Below, in pieces: positions 40,395 through 49,674 of a stretch of DNA of 64,000 bases. The translations under genes and the position numbers were made by a program. Source of the DNA: Bacteroidales bacterium (lineage in GTDB: Bacteria > Bacteroidota > Bacteroidia > Bacteroidales > Bacteroidaceae); the NCBI GenBank assembly GCA_015060865.1, contig SUXS01000005.1, positions 1 through 64,000 on the forward strand. The letters are read 5' to 3'. The first letter of the stretch is position 1. Each line of letters opens with the position of its first letter. The notes under the pieces were generated by a model that worked only from the letters and a program-made list of their open reading frames with translations, did not search any database and had not been told where the DNA came from.

Positions 40395-40442
40395 ATCCGG
40401 AAGGCAACTCCTAACTCCTAACTCATAACTCCTAACTAAAAA
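40395..40442. repeat. 24-bp repeat copy 2 followed by a 7-bp tandem repeat
   Basis: 40395-40418 repeats 36236-36259 exactly. It runs into CTCCTAA units (40408, 40415, 40422, 40429, 40436; 7 bp each). It lies between the convergent esterase and GH20 genes. Confidence 0.85.
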
Positions 40443-40453
40443 CTCCAAAAAGC

Positions 40454-42769
40454 TTAGTCTACCGCTACCTCATCGACAAAGAGGAAGGCGCGGTAACCCT
40501 TGGCACCATGCCACTCGGGCATGCTGTGCTCAACGAGAGCCTTGACCTTAACGTAGCGGGCCTGGGTGGGGGTAAATGTCAGCGTGTGCTCGTAGATTTT
40601 GTTGGCATCATCGGCTGCCATGGCGGGGTACTGTTCATTGAACACCTCGGTGTAGGTAGTGCCGTCAGTGGAGAGCGACACGATGAAGCCGCGGGCATCG
40701 AACACCCAGTCTCCCTTTTCCACACAAGTGGAGAGCGACACACGGCTCACCTCGGTGGGCTGTTGCAGGTCGATGAGCACCTCAAAGTCGTTGCCGGCAA
40801 AGCCCAGCCAACGGCCTGTGCGGTAGTTGTGGTTGCCACGGAGACCGTCGACCAAGGTGGGCGCACCGCCATACTGGTAGCTGCCATGAGCGGGCTGCAA
40901 GAGGGTAATGGGCTTGGCTGTGGCCTTGCTGTAGGTGAGCTGTTCCTCAAAGGTGCGGGTGGTGCTGCGCTTGCCGAAGGCCTTGGCCTTGAGCACTCCG
41001 TTGCTGGTAATCGCGAGCGGTGCCTTGTAGCGGGGCGATGAGGAAGTGGGCTCTGTACCATCCAGGGTATAGTGGATGGGGGCATCGTCGATGGTACTGA
41101 GGGTAGCCACCACGAGATTCTGTGCGGTGTCGGTGGCGAAGGTTCCCGTAACGTCGAAGATGTGGCGGGCGTAGTTGTAGCCCTTGACGTCGTACATGTC
41201 GGTCATGGGAATGAGGCGCTGCAGGAAGTCGGCATAGTCCTTACGCTCGGGAAGGCACCACTGCACCTCAGCGAGGGCGGCCATGCGGGGCAGTTCCATA
41301 TACTCTACGTGACGGTACGAGGTGACATACTCGGTCCAGAGGTTGGCCTGCACACCAATGATGTGTTGCTGTTGCTCGGGAGTAAGCGAGGGGTGCAGGG
41401 GTTCGTAGCCGTAGACGGTCTCCACAGGTACGTAGCCTCCGATGGCGAGAGGCTCGGTATCAGTGTGTTTGGTCTGATAGTAATCAAAATACATGTATAC
41501 GTTGGGCGACATGATGCAGTCGTGCCCACGCTTGGCTGCCTCAAGTCCGCCTCCGATGCCGCGCCAGGAGTGCACGGTAGCACTGGGAGCAAGCGAGCCT
41601 TCGAGAATCTCGTCCCACCCTATGATACGGCGGCCATGGGCATTGAGGAATTGCTCGGCATGGGCGATGACGAAGCTTTGCAGATACATCTCGGCGCTGT
41701 TCTTGGCATCGTCTTTGAGACCGAGCTTCCTGATGCGGGCCTGACACTTGGGACACTGCTCCCAGCGGGTCTTGGGACACTCGTCGCCACCTACGTGGAT
41801 ATATTCGGAGGGGAACACGTCGATGATCTCGGCAAGCACGTCGGTAATAAACTGCAGCGTGGCGTCGTTGCCGGCGCAGAGCACATCGTCAGACACGCCC
41901 CACATCTGCCACACCTCGTACGGACCACCCGTGCAGCCCAATTCGGGATAGGCCGACAGCGCGGCCTGCATGTGTCCGGGAAGGTCAATCTCGGGAATCA
42001 CGGTGATGTGGCGCTCGGCAGCATAGGCCACGATGTCGCGACACTCGTCCTGAGTGTAGAGGTAGGGGCCGTAAGGGATGCCGTCGTAGGCTCCGCTGTT
42101 ACGCCCGATGACGGTCTGTGCACGCTGGGCACCGATGGTGTTGAGCTTGGGGTATTTCTTCAACTCAAAGCGCCAGCCCTGATCGTCGGTGAGGTGCCAA
42201 TGGAAGCGGTTCATATTGTGGAGCGCAAGCATGTCGATGAAGCGCTTCACGGAGTCGACCGTAAAGAAGTGGCGCGACACGTCGAGGTGGGCACCACGGT
42301 AGCTGAAGCGGGGATAGTCGGTCACCGTCACGGCAGGGAGCACTACTGCCCCACCCTTCACTACGGGCAAAGCCTTGCGCAGGGTCTGCATACCATAGAA
42401 CACACCGGCAGGAGAGGCTCCTGTGATGGTCACGCCATCGGCATTCACCACGAGACGGTAGCCCTCGGGGTTATCGATAGCCGCATCGAGAGCCAGCGTG
42501 ATGGCGCCCGGCAGGGCATCGGCAGTGACAGCAAGGTCGAGGGCGGTCTTCTCCTTGATGTACTCGGCAAGGAGGTGGGCATTGCGCTGCATGACTTCAT
42601 CGCCTGAGCAGACGATGGAGGTGTTAGCGGTGAGGGTGAAGTTGGCCTCATCGGACAACACAACATCTTGAGGAAGAGGCACTACACGATAGTCGGCCAC
42701 TGCAGACTTGCCGGTGCAACCCGACAGTAAAGTTCCAATCAGGAAAAGGGGAAGGATAAGTTTCTTCAT
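40454..42769 (-). CDS. GH20 beta-N-acetylhexosaminidase, lipoprotein
   Basis: 771-residue enzyme that removes terminal beta-linked GlcNAc or GalNAc. The N-terminus is a lipoprotein signal with Cys18 (GTLLSGC). After a GH20b domain (about 27-150) comes the barrel, with HLDVSRHFFTVDSVKRFID, FHWHLTDDQGWR and the catalytic pair Asp329-Glu330 in YIHVGGDECPKTRW. The C-terminal region (about 640-771) looks like a discoidin-type carbohydrate-binding domain. It sits among mannosidases, which fits degradation of N-glycans. It is transcribed alone toward the esterase gene. Confidence 0.94.
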   Translation of the reverse strand: MKKLILPLFLIGTLLSGCTGKSAVADYRVVPLPQDVVLSDEANFTLTANTSIVCSGDEVMQRNAHLLAEYIKEKTALDLAVTADALPGAITLALDAAIDNPEGYRLVVNADGVTITGASPAGVFYGMQTLRKALPVVKGGAVVLPAVTVTDYPRFSYRGAHLDVSRHFFTVDSVKRFIDMLALHNMNRFHWHLTDDQGWRFELKKYPKLNTIGAQRAQTVIGRNSGAYDGIPYGPYLYTQDECRDIVAYAAERHITVIPEIDLPGHMQAALSAYPELGCTGGPYEVWQMWGVSDDVLCAGNDATLQFITDVLAEIIDVFPSEYIHVGGDECPKTRWEQCPKCQARIRKLGLKDDAKNSAEMYLQSFVIAHAEQFLNAHGRRIIGWDEILEGSLAPSATVHSWRGIGGGLEAAKRGHDCIMSPNVYMYFDYYQTKHTDTEPLAIGGYVPVETVYGYEPLHPSLTPEQQQHIIGVQANLWTEYVTSYRHVEYMELPRMAALAEVQWCLPERKDYADFLQRLIPMTDMYDVKGYNYARHIFDVTGTFATDTAQNLVVATLSTIDDAPIHYTLDGTEPTSSSPRYKAPLAITSNGVLKAKAFGKRSTTRTFEEQLTYSKATAKPITLLQPAHGSYQYGGAPTLVDGLRGNHNYRTGRWLGFAGNDFEVLIDLQQPTEVSRVSLSTCVEKGDWVFDARGFIVSLSTDGTTYTEVFNEQYPAMAADDANKIYEHTLTFTPTQARYVKVKALVEHSMPEWHGAKGYRAFLFVDEVAVD

Positions 42770-42936
42770 AGCATTATCTTATTAAAACTGTTATTCTGCT
42801 GCGAAGATACGAAAAATTTGTTTAGAGTGTAGTTTTTTTAGGAGTGAAGGAGGTAGGAGTACAGACAATAGCGGAGCACTCGCCATCATTCTGAACGTTA
42901 CTTCTCCATTTCGTTTATCGTTTAGGATGCAGAGTT

Positions 42937-42967
42937 TTGGCATTCTCACGACAAATACATAACTTTG
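42937..42967 (+). promoter_or_regulatory. Promoter of the GH5-GH92 run
   Basis: TTG (42937-42939), 20 bases, TAACTTTG (42960-42967), 27 bases before the GH5 ATG. Confidence 0.75.
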
Positions 42968-42994
42968 CGAATGTATACCTAAAACACAAACGGA

Positions 42995-44305
42995 ATGAGA
43001 AAGAATATATCGAGCCTATTGGCGATAGCCATGCTGGCGATACTCGCCATCAGCTGTAACGGTCGTGCATCCAAGCAGCATGCAAAACCGCGCAGAGATA
43101 TCATCACCACGAACGGCACCCAACTCATCAAGCATGGGAAGCCCTATACCTATATCGGATGCAACATCTGGTATGCCTCCATCCTCGGATCAACAGGTAT
43201 GGGCGGCGACCGTGAGCGGCTGTGCCACGAGTTGGACCAACTGAAAGAACTGGGAATCACCAATGTGCGCATACTCTCTGGCCCCGATGCCGGGAGTCTC
43301 CTTGCCAACCCTGCCAAGCCCTATCTGCAGACAGCTCCAGGCGTGCTCAACGATACCATCCTTGAGGGTCTCGACTATGTCATCGCCGAGCTGGAGAAGC
43401 GCGACATGGATGCCGTCATATACCTCAACAATGCATGGGACTGGAGTGGCGGCTACGGATTCTACCTCAAGGAATGTGGCTATGGCGACTCGCCCAACGC
43501 AAATGTCGAGGGGGGCTATGACCGCTACGTGGACTACTGCGCCGACTTTGCGCGCGACACCTGTGCACAGGCTTTATATTATAAGTATATAGAGCAAATC
43601 GTATCGCGCCACAACACGATCACCGGTCGTCCCTACAAGGAGGAGCCTGCCATCATGGCATGGCAGCTGTGCAATGAGCCGCGCCCCTTTGCACGCGACA
43701 ACAACACGAAGGAGATGTTTGCCGGGTGGATAGCCCGCGCAGCTGCACTCATCAAGAGCCTTGACCCCAACCACTTGGTATCTACAGGCAGTGAAGGCAC
43801 AGTAGGCTGCGAAGCCGACGTCGAACTTTGCGAGCGCATCCATGCCGACCCGAATATCGACTACATCACCATACACATCTGGCCCGTCAACTGGGGATGG
43901 GCACCACGCACCGACCCCGACAGCGGCATAGAGAATGCTTGCGTCAAGAGCAGCCAATATATCGCCCTGCACACCGAGATGGCCAACCGACTGGACAAGC
44001 CACTCGTGATAGAGGAGTTCGGCTACTCACGCCAGGGCAACAAGGCGGGCATAGGCATTCCTACAGACAGTCGCGACAAGTTCTACAGCCACATCTTCGG
44101 TGAGGTGAAACGCAGCATCGAGGAGGAAGGCCCCATCGCAGGCTGCAACTTCTGGGGATGGAGCGGTAGCGGACGCCCCCGCCAAGAGGTGTGGCAAGCA
44201 GGCGACGACTACTTGTGCGATCCACCCCACGAGCCACAAGGCTGGTACTCGGTATTCGACTGCGACAGCAGCACGATTGCAATTTTAAGAAAATTCAGTG
44301 AATAG
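42995..44305 (+). CDS. GH5 family beta-mannanase/mannosidase-like lipoprotein
   Basis: 436-residue secreted (beta/alpha)8 hydrolase. It has a lipoprotein signal (Cys21 in LAISC). The acid/base Glu is in WQLCNEPRP and the nucleophile Glu in LVIEEFGYSR, and IHIWPVNWGW contains the conserved His region. The sequence resembles GH5 subfamily 7 mannanases and mannosidases, and the cluster context (GH92 alpha-mannosidases) supports a mannose-containing substrate; the exact linkage is inference. First gene of a run of four on the plus strand. Confidence 0.88.
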   Translation: MRKNISSLLAIAMLAILAISCNGRASKQHAKPRRDIITTNGTQLIKHGKPYTYIGCNIWYASILGSTGMGGDRERLCHELDQLKELGITNVRILSGPDAGSLLANPAKPYLQTAPGVLNDTILEGLDYVIAELEKRDMDAVIYLNNAWDWSGGYGFYLKECGYGDSPNANVEGGYDRYVDYCADFARDTCAQALYYKYIEQIVSRHNTITGRPYKEEPAIMAWQLCNEPRPFARDNNTKEMFAGWIARAAALIKSLDPNHLVSTGSEGTVGCEADVELCERIHADPNIDYITIHIWPVNWGWAPRTDPDSGIENACVKSSQYIALHTEMANRLDKPLVIEEFGYSRQGNKAGIGIPTDSRDKFYSHIFGEVKRSIEEEGPIAGCNFWGWSGSGRPRQEVWQAGDDYLCDPPHEPQGWYSVFDCDSSTIAILRKFSE

Positions 44306-44360
44306 GATATTCTAGGAAATCCTAGGAGATCCTAGGAATATCTAGATACCCTAAAAATAG
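44301..44360. repeat. 10-bp periodic CCTAGG repeat before the first GH92 gene
   Basis: Units tctaggaaat, cctaggagat, cctaggaata and tctagatacc follow at exactly 10 bp (44311-44350) and end about 10 bases before the GH92 start codon. Related to 21731-21780. Confidence 0.8.
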
Positions 44361-44370
44361 AACACCACCC

Positions 44371-46647
44371 ATGAAACTACGCTCACTCCTGCTCGCCACA
44401 CTTCTCGCGACACTCCCCATAGGGAGCTTCCCCTCTCCTACCGACAGGGTCAACCCCTTCATCGGCACCACCAACTACGGCACCACACACCCCGGTGCCG
44501 TCACCCCAAACGGGATGATGTCGGTAGTGCCGTTCAATGTCATGGGATCGGACCTCAATCATTACGACAAGGACAAGCGTTGGTGGTCGGCACCGTATGA
44601 GTATACCAACCACTACTTCACCGGCTATGCCCACGTGGCGCTGAGCGGTGTGGGATGTCCCGAAGCCTCGTCGCTATTGGTGATGCCCACCGCTGGCAAG
44701 CTCAACGTGGACTACCATAGCTATGGTTCGGAATACACCCAGGAGAAGGCAACACCCGGCTACTACACCAACCAACTGAGCAAATATGGCATCACCACCG
44801 AGGTGACCGCTACACCCCGCACTTCGTGCGAGCGCTACACCTTCCCTGCAGGAGAGGGACACATCATCCTGAACCTCGGACAGGGACTCACCAATGAGAG
44901 CGGTGCCATGGTGCGCCGCGTGAGCAGTACTGAGGTAGAGGGAATGAAACTGTTGGGGACATTCTGCTACACTACACAGGCGGTATTCCCCATCTACTTT
45001 GTCATGCGCGTATCGCGCGAGCCCTCTACAGCTGGTCCGTGGAAATATCAGCCTAAGCTACAGGGTGTAGAGAGTGCCTGGAGCCCCGACGACGGCACTT
45101 ACAAGCTATATGAAAACTATCATCGCGAGATTGCAGGTGACGACATCGGCTACCGCTTCAGCTACGACGACCTTGGCGAAGACGAGCAGGTGACCGTGCA
45201 CATGGGAGTATCGTTCGTATCCATAGAGAATGCACGCATGAACCTCGAAGCCGAGCAGCAAGGCAAGACGTTCGACCAACTGCGTGCCGAGGCCACAGCA
45301 CAGTGGAACCGTGACTTGGGGCGCATACGCATCGAGGGCGGCACACCCGACCAGCAAACCATCTTCTACACTGCTCTCTACCACGCACTCATCCATCCGA
45401 GTATCATCAGCGATGTCAACGGCGAGTACCCCAAGATGGAGAGCGGCGACACGGGCAAGGCCGACTATACGCGCTACTCGGTGTTCTCGCTGTGGGACAC
45501 CTATCGCAATCTACACCCCCTACTCACGCTCGTCTATCCCGAGCGGCAGACCGATATGCTACGTACTCTCGTGGGGATGTATGAAGATTGCGGATGGCTG
45601 CCCCGCTGGGAACTCTTCGGACGCGAGACCTACACCATGGAGGGCGACCCTGCCGCCATCGTCATCGCCGACAGCTGGGTGAAGGGACTACGCGACTTTG
45701 ATATCCACAAGGCCTACGAGGCGATGCTCAAATCGGCCACCACGCCTGGAGCCGCCAACCCCATACGCCCCGACATCGACCCCTACATCACCGAAGGATA
45801 TATCCCCGTGGGATTCTTTGCCAACGACCTCTCGGGCGACAACTCCGTATCGCACGCTTTGGAATACTGCATGGCCGACTATGCCATCGGTCAGCTGGCC
45901 GACTCGCTGGGCGACAAGCAGCGGGCTAAGGAGTTTGCACGTCGTGCACAGAGCTACCGACGCTACTACGACAAGGAGTATGGCACGCTGCGCCCCATCG
46001 GCCTCGACGGCACCTTCCTGGGCGACTTTGACCCCGCCACAGGCAAGCACTTTGAGAATGTGCCGGGGTTCCATGAGGGGTCGGCATGGAGCTATACCTT
46101 TGCCTCGACACACGACGTGGAGGGGCTCGCGCGACTCATGGGTGGCAAGAGGGCCTATGTGGATAGACTGCAGAGCGTGTTTGACAACGGACACTACGAC
46201 CCCGCCAATGAACCTGACATCGCCTATCCCTACCTCTTCAGCCGATTCGCTGGCGAGGAGTGGCGTACACAGAGGGAGGTGAAGAAGCTGCTCGACGAGC
46301 ACTACCTGAATGCTCCACACGGCATCCCCGGCAATGACGACACGGGTACCATGTCGGCATGGGCGGTGTTCTCGATGATGGGTATCTATCCCGACTGCCC
46401 GGCGACACCTTACTATACCATCACCACACCTACCTTCGACAAGGTGAGCATCCGTACCGCGCAGGGCGACGTGGAGATTCGTACATACCGACCCGACAGC
46501 ACCTGCCACTACATCGAGCGCATCACACTCAATGGCAAACGCTGCGGCTACCGCGTCAGTCACCACGAACTTGTGGGGAGCACTATAATTATTAAGACGA
46601 TAAAGGAAGATGGTTTTATGGAGAAAAAAGGAGTGAAATGGAGGTAA
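44371..46647 (+). CDS. GH92 alpha-mannosidase, periplasmic
   Basis: 758-residue exo-acting alpha-mannosidase of family GH92 (Ca2+-dependent, inverting). It has a Sec signal peptide without lipobox (MKLRSLLLATLLATLPIGSF). Family signatures are DRVNPFIGTTNYGTTHPGA, YSVFSLWDTYRNLHPLLTLV, the catalytic acid Glu569 in GFHEGSAWSYTF, and GIPGNDDTGTMSAWAVFSMM with the base Asp residues. The more usual GNEDxGQ reads GNDDTGT here, and the substrate-binding loop differs from the second GH92 protein, so its linkage preference is probably different. The last 12 residues (EDGFMEKKGVKWR) run into the repeat DNA that follows. Confidence 0.93.
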   Translation: MKLRSLLLATLLATLPIGSFPSPTDRVNPFIGTTNYGTTHPGAVTPNGMMSVVPFNVMGSDLNHYDKDKRWWSAPYEYTNHYFTGYAHVALSGVGCPEASSLLVMPTAGKLNVDYHSYGSEYTQEKATPGYYTNQLSKYGITTEVTATPRTSCERYTFPAGEGHIILNLGQGLTNESGAMVRRVSSTEVEGMKLLGTFCYTTQAVFPIYFVMRVSREPSTAGPWKYQPKLQGVESAWSPDDGTYKLYENYHREIAGDDIGYRFSYDDLGEDEQVTVHMGVSFVSIENARMNLEAEQQGKTFDQLRAEATAQWNRDLGRIRIEGGTPDQQTIFYTALYHALIHPSIISDVNGEYPKMESGDTGKADYTRYSVFSLWDTYRNLHPLLTLVYPERQTDMLRTLVGMYEDCGWLPRWELFGRETYTMEGDPAAIVIADSWVKGLRDFDIHKAYEAMLKSATTPGAANPIRPDIDPYITEGYIPVGFFANDLSGDNSVSHALEYCMADYAIGQLADSLGDKQRAKEFARRAQSYRRYYDKEYGTLRPIGLDGTFLGDFDPATGKHFENVPGFHEGSAWSYTFASTHDVEGLARLMGGKRAYVDRLQSVFDNGHYDPANEPDIAYPYLFSRFAGEEWRTQREVKKLLDEHYLNAPHGIPGNDDTGTMSAWAVFSMMGIYPDCPATPYYTITTPTFDKVSIRTAQGDVEIRTYRPDSTCHYIERITLNGKRCGYRVSHHELVGSTIIIKTIKEDGFMEKKGVKWR

Positions 46648-46672
46648 AGGCCAAATGTTTTAGGAGATAAAT

Positions 46673-46779
46673 GGAGTTAAAAGGAGCTAAATGGAGATAA
46701 ATGCCAAATGTTATTTCGCGCGAAAGGACTATCGGCATTTAACTTCCCAAGGAGCGAAGCGATATCTCCTTTTAACTCC
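46673..46779. repeat. Nested inverted repeats between the two GH92 genes
   Basis: Perfect 14-bp arms GGAGTTAAAAGGAG (46673-46686) and CTCCTTTTAACTCC (46766-46779) enclose TAAATGCC (46698-46705)/GGCATTTA (46734-46741), which enclose the 12-bp palindrome TTTCGCGCGAAA (46714-46725). Three levels of symmetry in 107 bases. Confidence 0.85.
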
Positions 46780-46810
46780 TTAAAAAAAACAATGCAAATA
46801 ATACGACATC

Positions 46811-48991
46811 ATGCAAAAGAGAATCATCTATATCATCACCCTGCTGCTTACTGCGCTATCGGCATGCAGTAGACATACCGATGAGGCGCTGCTGACGCGG
46901 TATGTAGACCCGCGCATCGGAAGTGGCGGACACGGGCATGTGTTCGTGGGGGCCAGTGTGCCCTTCGGCATGGTACAGCTGGGACCGACAAGCATCACTC
47001 AGGAGTGGGACTGGTGCTCGGGGTACCATGAGAATGAGTCGTCGGTGATCGGTTTCTCACATACACACCTCAGCGGTACGGGCATAGGGGATCTGTTTGA
47101 CATCACCGTGATGCCTGTGACAGGGGAGGTAACCTATGCACGCGGCACCCTGGAGGATTCCGAGAGCGGACTGTGGTCGATGGCCGACCGCACCCGTGAG
47201 GTGGCCGAGGCAGGGTATTATGCCGTGCCCTTGACACGCTATGGCATCGAGGCAGAGATGACAGCGACGGAGCGCGTGGGCATGCACAGATATACCTTTC
47301 CTCAAGGAGAGGAGGCTGCCATCGTCATCGACCTCGAGAACGGAGGCTGCTGGGACCGAGCCACAGAGACCTATATGGAGGCCGAGGGAGACAGACGCAT
47401 CGTGGGCTATCGACGCTCGAGGGGATGGGCGGCAGACCAGTGGGTGTACTTCGTGGCCGAACTGAGCAGACCCTTCACCTCCTTCACCCTGCATGGCAAG
47501 AAGGATATGTATGGACGGGCCGAGCTGGGCACATTGCCGGAGGGCACGCTGCTCATGAAGGTGGCCCTATCGGCCGTGAGCATCGATGGGGCACGAATGG
47601 CCATGGAGGCAGAGCTCCCCGGATGGGACTTTGACGCCACACGCAAGGCGGCACGCACAGCGTGGAACAAGGAACTCAGGCGCATATGCATAGCGACAGA
47701 CAATGAACGGACGAAGCGTATCTTCTACACGGCGATGTTTCACGCGATGATAGCACCGGCACTCTTCAGCGATGTCGACGGACACTACCGCGGGGCCGAT
47801 GGCAACATCTACCAAAGCGACACGCCTCACTACACCAACTTCTCGCTCTGGGATACCTACCGAGCCAAGCAGCCCCTGATGACCCTCATACAGGAGGAGC
47901 GGGCGGCACACTTTGTGAACTCCATGCTAGACATCTGCGACCAGCAGGGGCGTCTGCCCGTGTGGCACCTGTGGGGTAACGAGACCAACTGCATGGTGGG
48001 CGACCCCGCCATCCCCGTCGTGGCAGATGCCATCGTCAAGGGCATCGAGGGGGTTGACCATGAGCGGGCCTTCGAGGCGATTAAGAAGACGGCTGCTACT
48101 TCCGAGCGAGGCAAGGGGCTGAGACACCAATATGGCTATATCCCCTGCAACCTCATGAACGAGGCGGTGGCCTATGACATGGAGTATGCGCTGGCCGATG
48201 GCGCGGCAGCAGAGGCTGCTAAGGCACTGGGACGGGAGGAGGACCAGGAACACTTTACACGCATGAGCCACTCGTACCGTACCTACTTTGACGGGCAGAG
48301 CGGATTCATCCGAGGGGTCGACGACAAGGGGGAGTTCCGTACGCCCTTCAAGCCCTACTACGCATCGCACCGCAACGACGACTACTGCGAAGGGAACGCT
48401 TGGCAGTATACCTGGCTAGTGCCGCACGACATGGAGGGATATGTCGCCATGTTTGGCGGTAAGGAGCACTGTATAGCCCGACTCGACTCACTCTTCCTCG
48501 CTCCATCGGCCTTGGAGGGTGACCCCTCGCCCGACATATCGGGCATGATAGGACAATATGTCCATGGCAACGAGCCCAGCCATCATATCTTATATCTGTA
48601 TGCCCTGCTGGGCCAGCCACACAAGACGGCTCGGTGGGTGCGTGAGGTGATGGATACTCAGTATCGCGATGAAGCAGACGGACTCTCAGGCAATGAGGAT
48701 ATGGGACAGATGTCGGCATGGTATATCCTCTCGGCACTGGGACTATACGAGGTGGAGCCTGCCAGTGGAAGGTACTGGCTGGGCTCGCCCATTATCGACC
48801 ACGCTGAACTCGAAGTGGAGGGAGGGACATTCACCATCCAGGTCATCAACAACAGCGATGATACTCCCTATATAAAATCCGTTAAACTCAATGGCAATCC
48901 CTACACCTTACCCTACATCACCCATGAGGAGATTGTGAAGGGAGGGCTGCTGGTAATAGAGATGAGCAGTGAGCTTGGAGCCAAGAGTTAA
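46811..48991 (+). CDS. GH92 alpha-1,2-mannosidase-like lipoprotein
   Basis: 726-residue GH92 enzyme with a lipoprotein signal (Cys19 in TALSAC). It shows RIGSGGHGHVFVGASVPFGM, WHLWGNETNCMVGDPAIPVV, the catalytic acid Glu527 in DDYCEGNAWQYTW, the His-Glu type substrate loop YVHGNEPSHHILYLYALLG and the base motif LSGNEDMGQMSAWYILSALG. This set is the one seen in alpha-1,2-mannosidases of the family, so removal of terminal alpha-1,2-mannose from high-mannose glycans is likely. It is separated from the first GH92 gene by 163 bases holding nested inverted repeats. Confidence 0.94.
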   Translation: MQKRIIYIITLLLTALSACSRHTDEALLTRYVDPRIGSGGHGHVFVGASVPFGMVQLGPTSITQEWDWCSGYHENESSVIGFSHTHLSGTGIGDLFDITVMPVTGEVTYARGTLEDSESGLWSMADRTREVAEAGYYAVPLTRYGIEAEMTATERVGMHRYTFPQGEEAAIVIDLENGGCWDRATETYMEAEGDRRIVGYRRSRGWAADQWVYFVAELSRPFTSFTLHGKKDMYGRAELGTLPEGTLLMKVALSAVSIDGARMAMEAELPGWDFDATRKAARTAWNKELRRICIATDNERTKRIFYTAMFHAMIAPALFSDVDGHYRGADGNIYQSDTPHYTNFSLWDTYRAKQPLMTLIQEERAAHFVNSMLDICDQQGRLPVWHLWGNETNCMVGDPAIPVVADAIVKGIEGVDHERAFEAIKKTAATSERGKGLRHQYGYIPCNLMNEAVAYDMEYALADGAAAEAAKALGREEDQEHFTRMSHSYRTYFDGQSGFIRGVDDKGEFRTPFKPYYASHRNDDYCEGNAWQYTWLVPHDMEGYVAMFGGKEHCIARLDSLFLAPSALEGDPSPDISGMIGQYVHGNEPSHHILYLYALLGQPHKTARWVREVMDTQYRDEADGLSGNEDMGQMSAWYILSALGLYEVEPASGRYWLGSPIIDHAELEVEGGTFTIQVINNSDDTPYIKSVKLNGNPYTLPYITHEEIVKGGLLVIEMSSELGAKS

Positions 48992-48995
48992 TAAC

Positions 48996-49037
48996 ACTAA
49001 ACACTACACACTAAACTCTAAACCCTAAACTCTAAAC
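48996..49037. repeat. 7-bp telomere-like tandem repeat (NCTAAAC) x6
   Basis: ACTAAAC, ACTACAC, ACTAAAC, TCTAAAC, CCTAAAC, TCTAAAC without gaps, ending 10 bases before the ATG of the deleted esterase. Confidence 0.9.
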
Positions 49038-49047
49038 AAAATACCCC

Positions 49048-49569
49048 ATGAAAAGACTAAGTATCGCTATTATGGCATTGACATTGTGCCTTGTTACTCA
49101 GGCACAGGACTGGAAATCAAGAATGAGCCGCGTGGAGGAACACGTGGTGAAGAGCGAGGTGCTGGGCACCGAGAGAAACTACACGGTGTATCTGCCTGCA
49201 GGGTATGACATCGATAAGGAGAAGCACTACCCGGTGCTGCACATGGGCGCCGAGGGAGTAGATGCACAGAAGGTGGCCCAGGGCGACAAGACAGCGCTGC
49301 TCATGGAGGCTGCGCACCGACTGAGCTGCGTAGACTATGTGAAGAATGCCGATGAGGCTCGCAAGCAGGAGCTGCGCACGGTGAAGTGGTTTGTCGACTG
49401 TGGCGACGATGACTTCCTCTTCGACGGCAACATAGACTTCTACCAAGCCATGCGTCGCGCACACATCCCCTGCCAGCTGCGCGTACGCGATGGCGGACAC
49501 ACCTGGGAGTACTGGCACTCGGCACTCTACATCGCATTGCCCTGGGTGAGCAGAGCGTGGAAGGATTAA
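49048..49569 (+). pseudogene. Internally deleted esterase copy, lacking its active site
   Basis: 173 residues, still in frame, closely similar to the esterase at 39416-40297 at both ends: signal peptide and RNYTVYLPAGYDIDKEK at the start, and residues from HMGAEGVDAQKVAQGDK to ALPWVSR almost identical. Relative to that protein, 120 residues (66-185) are missing, including the nucleophile Ser158; the junction reads YPVLHMG. The deletion is exactly 360 bases and could have happened at the short shared CTG of ccggtgctg and cctgcacatgg. The possible acid and His residues remain. It cannot be a normal serine esterase; it may still be exported as a folded fragment, but most likely it is decaying. 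Confidence 0.85.
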
Positions 49570-49674
49570 TGGTGGCAAGTGCACACTTTGCGGTACGCTG
49601 AGGCAATACTCATCGTAGAGGCTGAGCTTGCTGCGATAGAGTAGGGTGAGTGAAGATTACTGAACGCTGCTATA

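Noticed and set aside
41072..42607. Long open frame (511 codons) opposite the GH20 gene
   Set aside because: It is the antisense shadow of a clear GH20 gene with intact catalytic residues; its product has no recognisable pattern and is His/Gly-rich as expected from a reversed frame.
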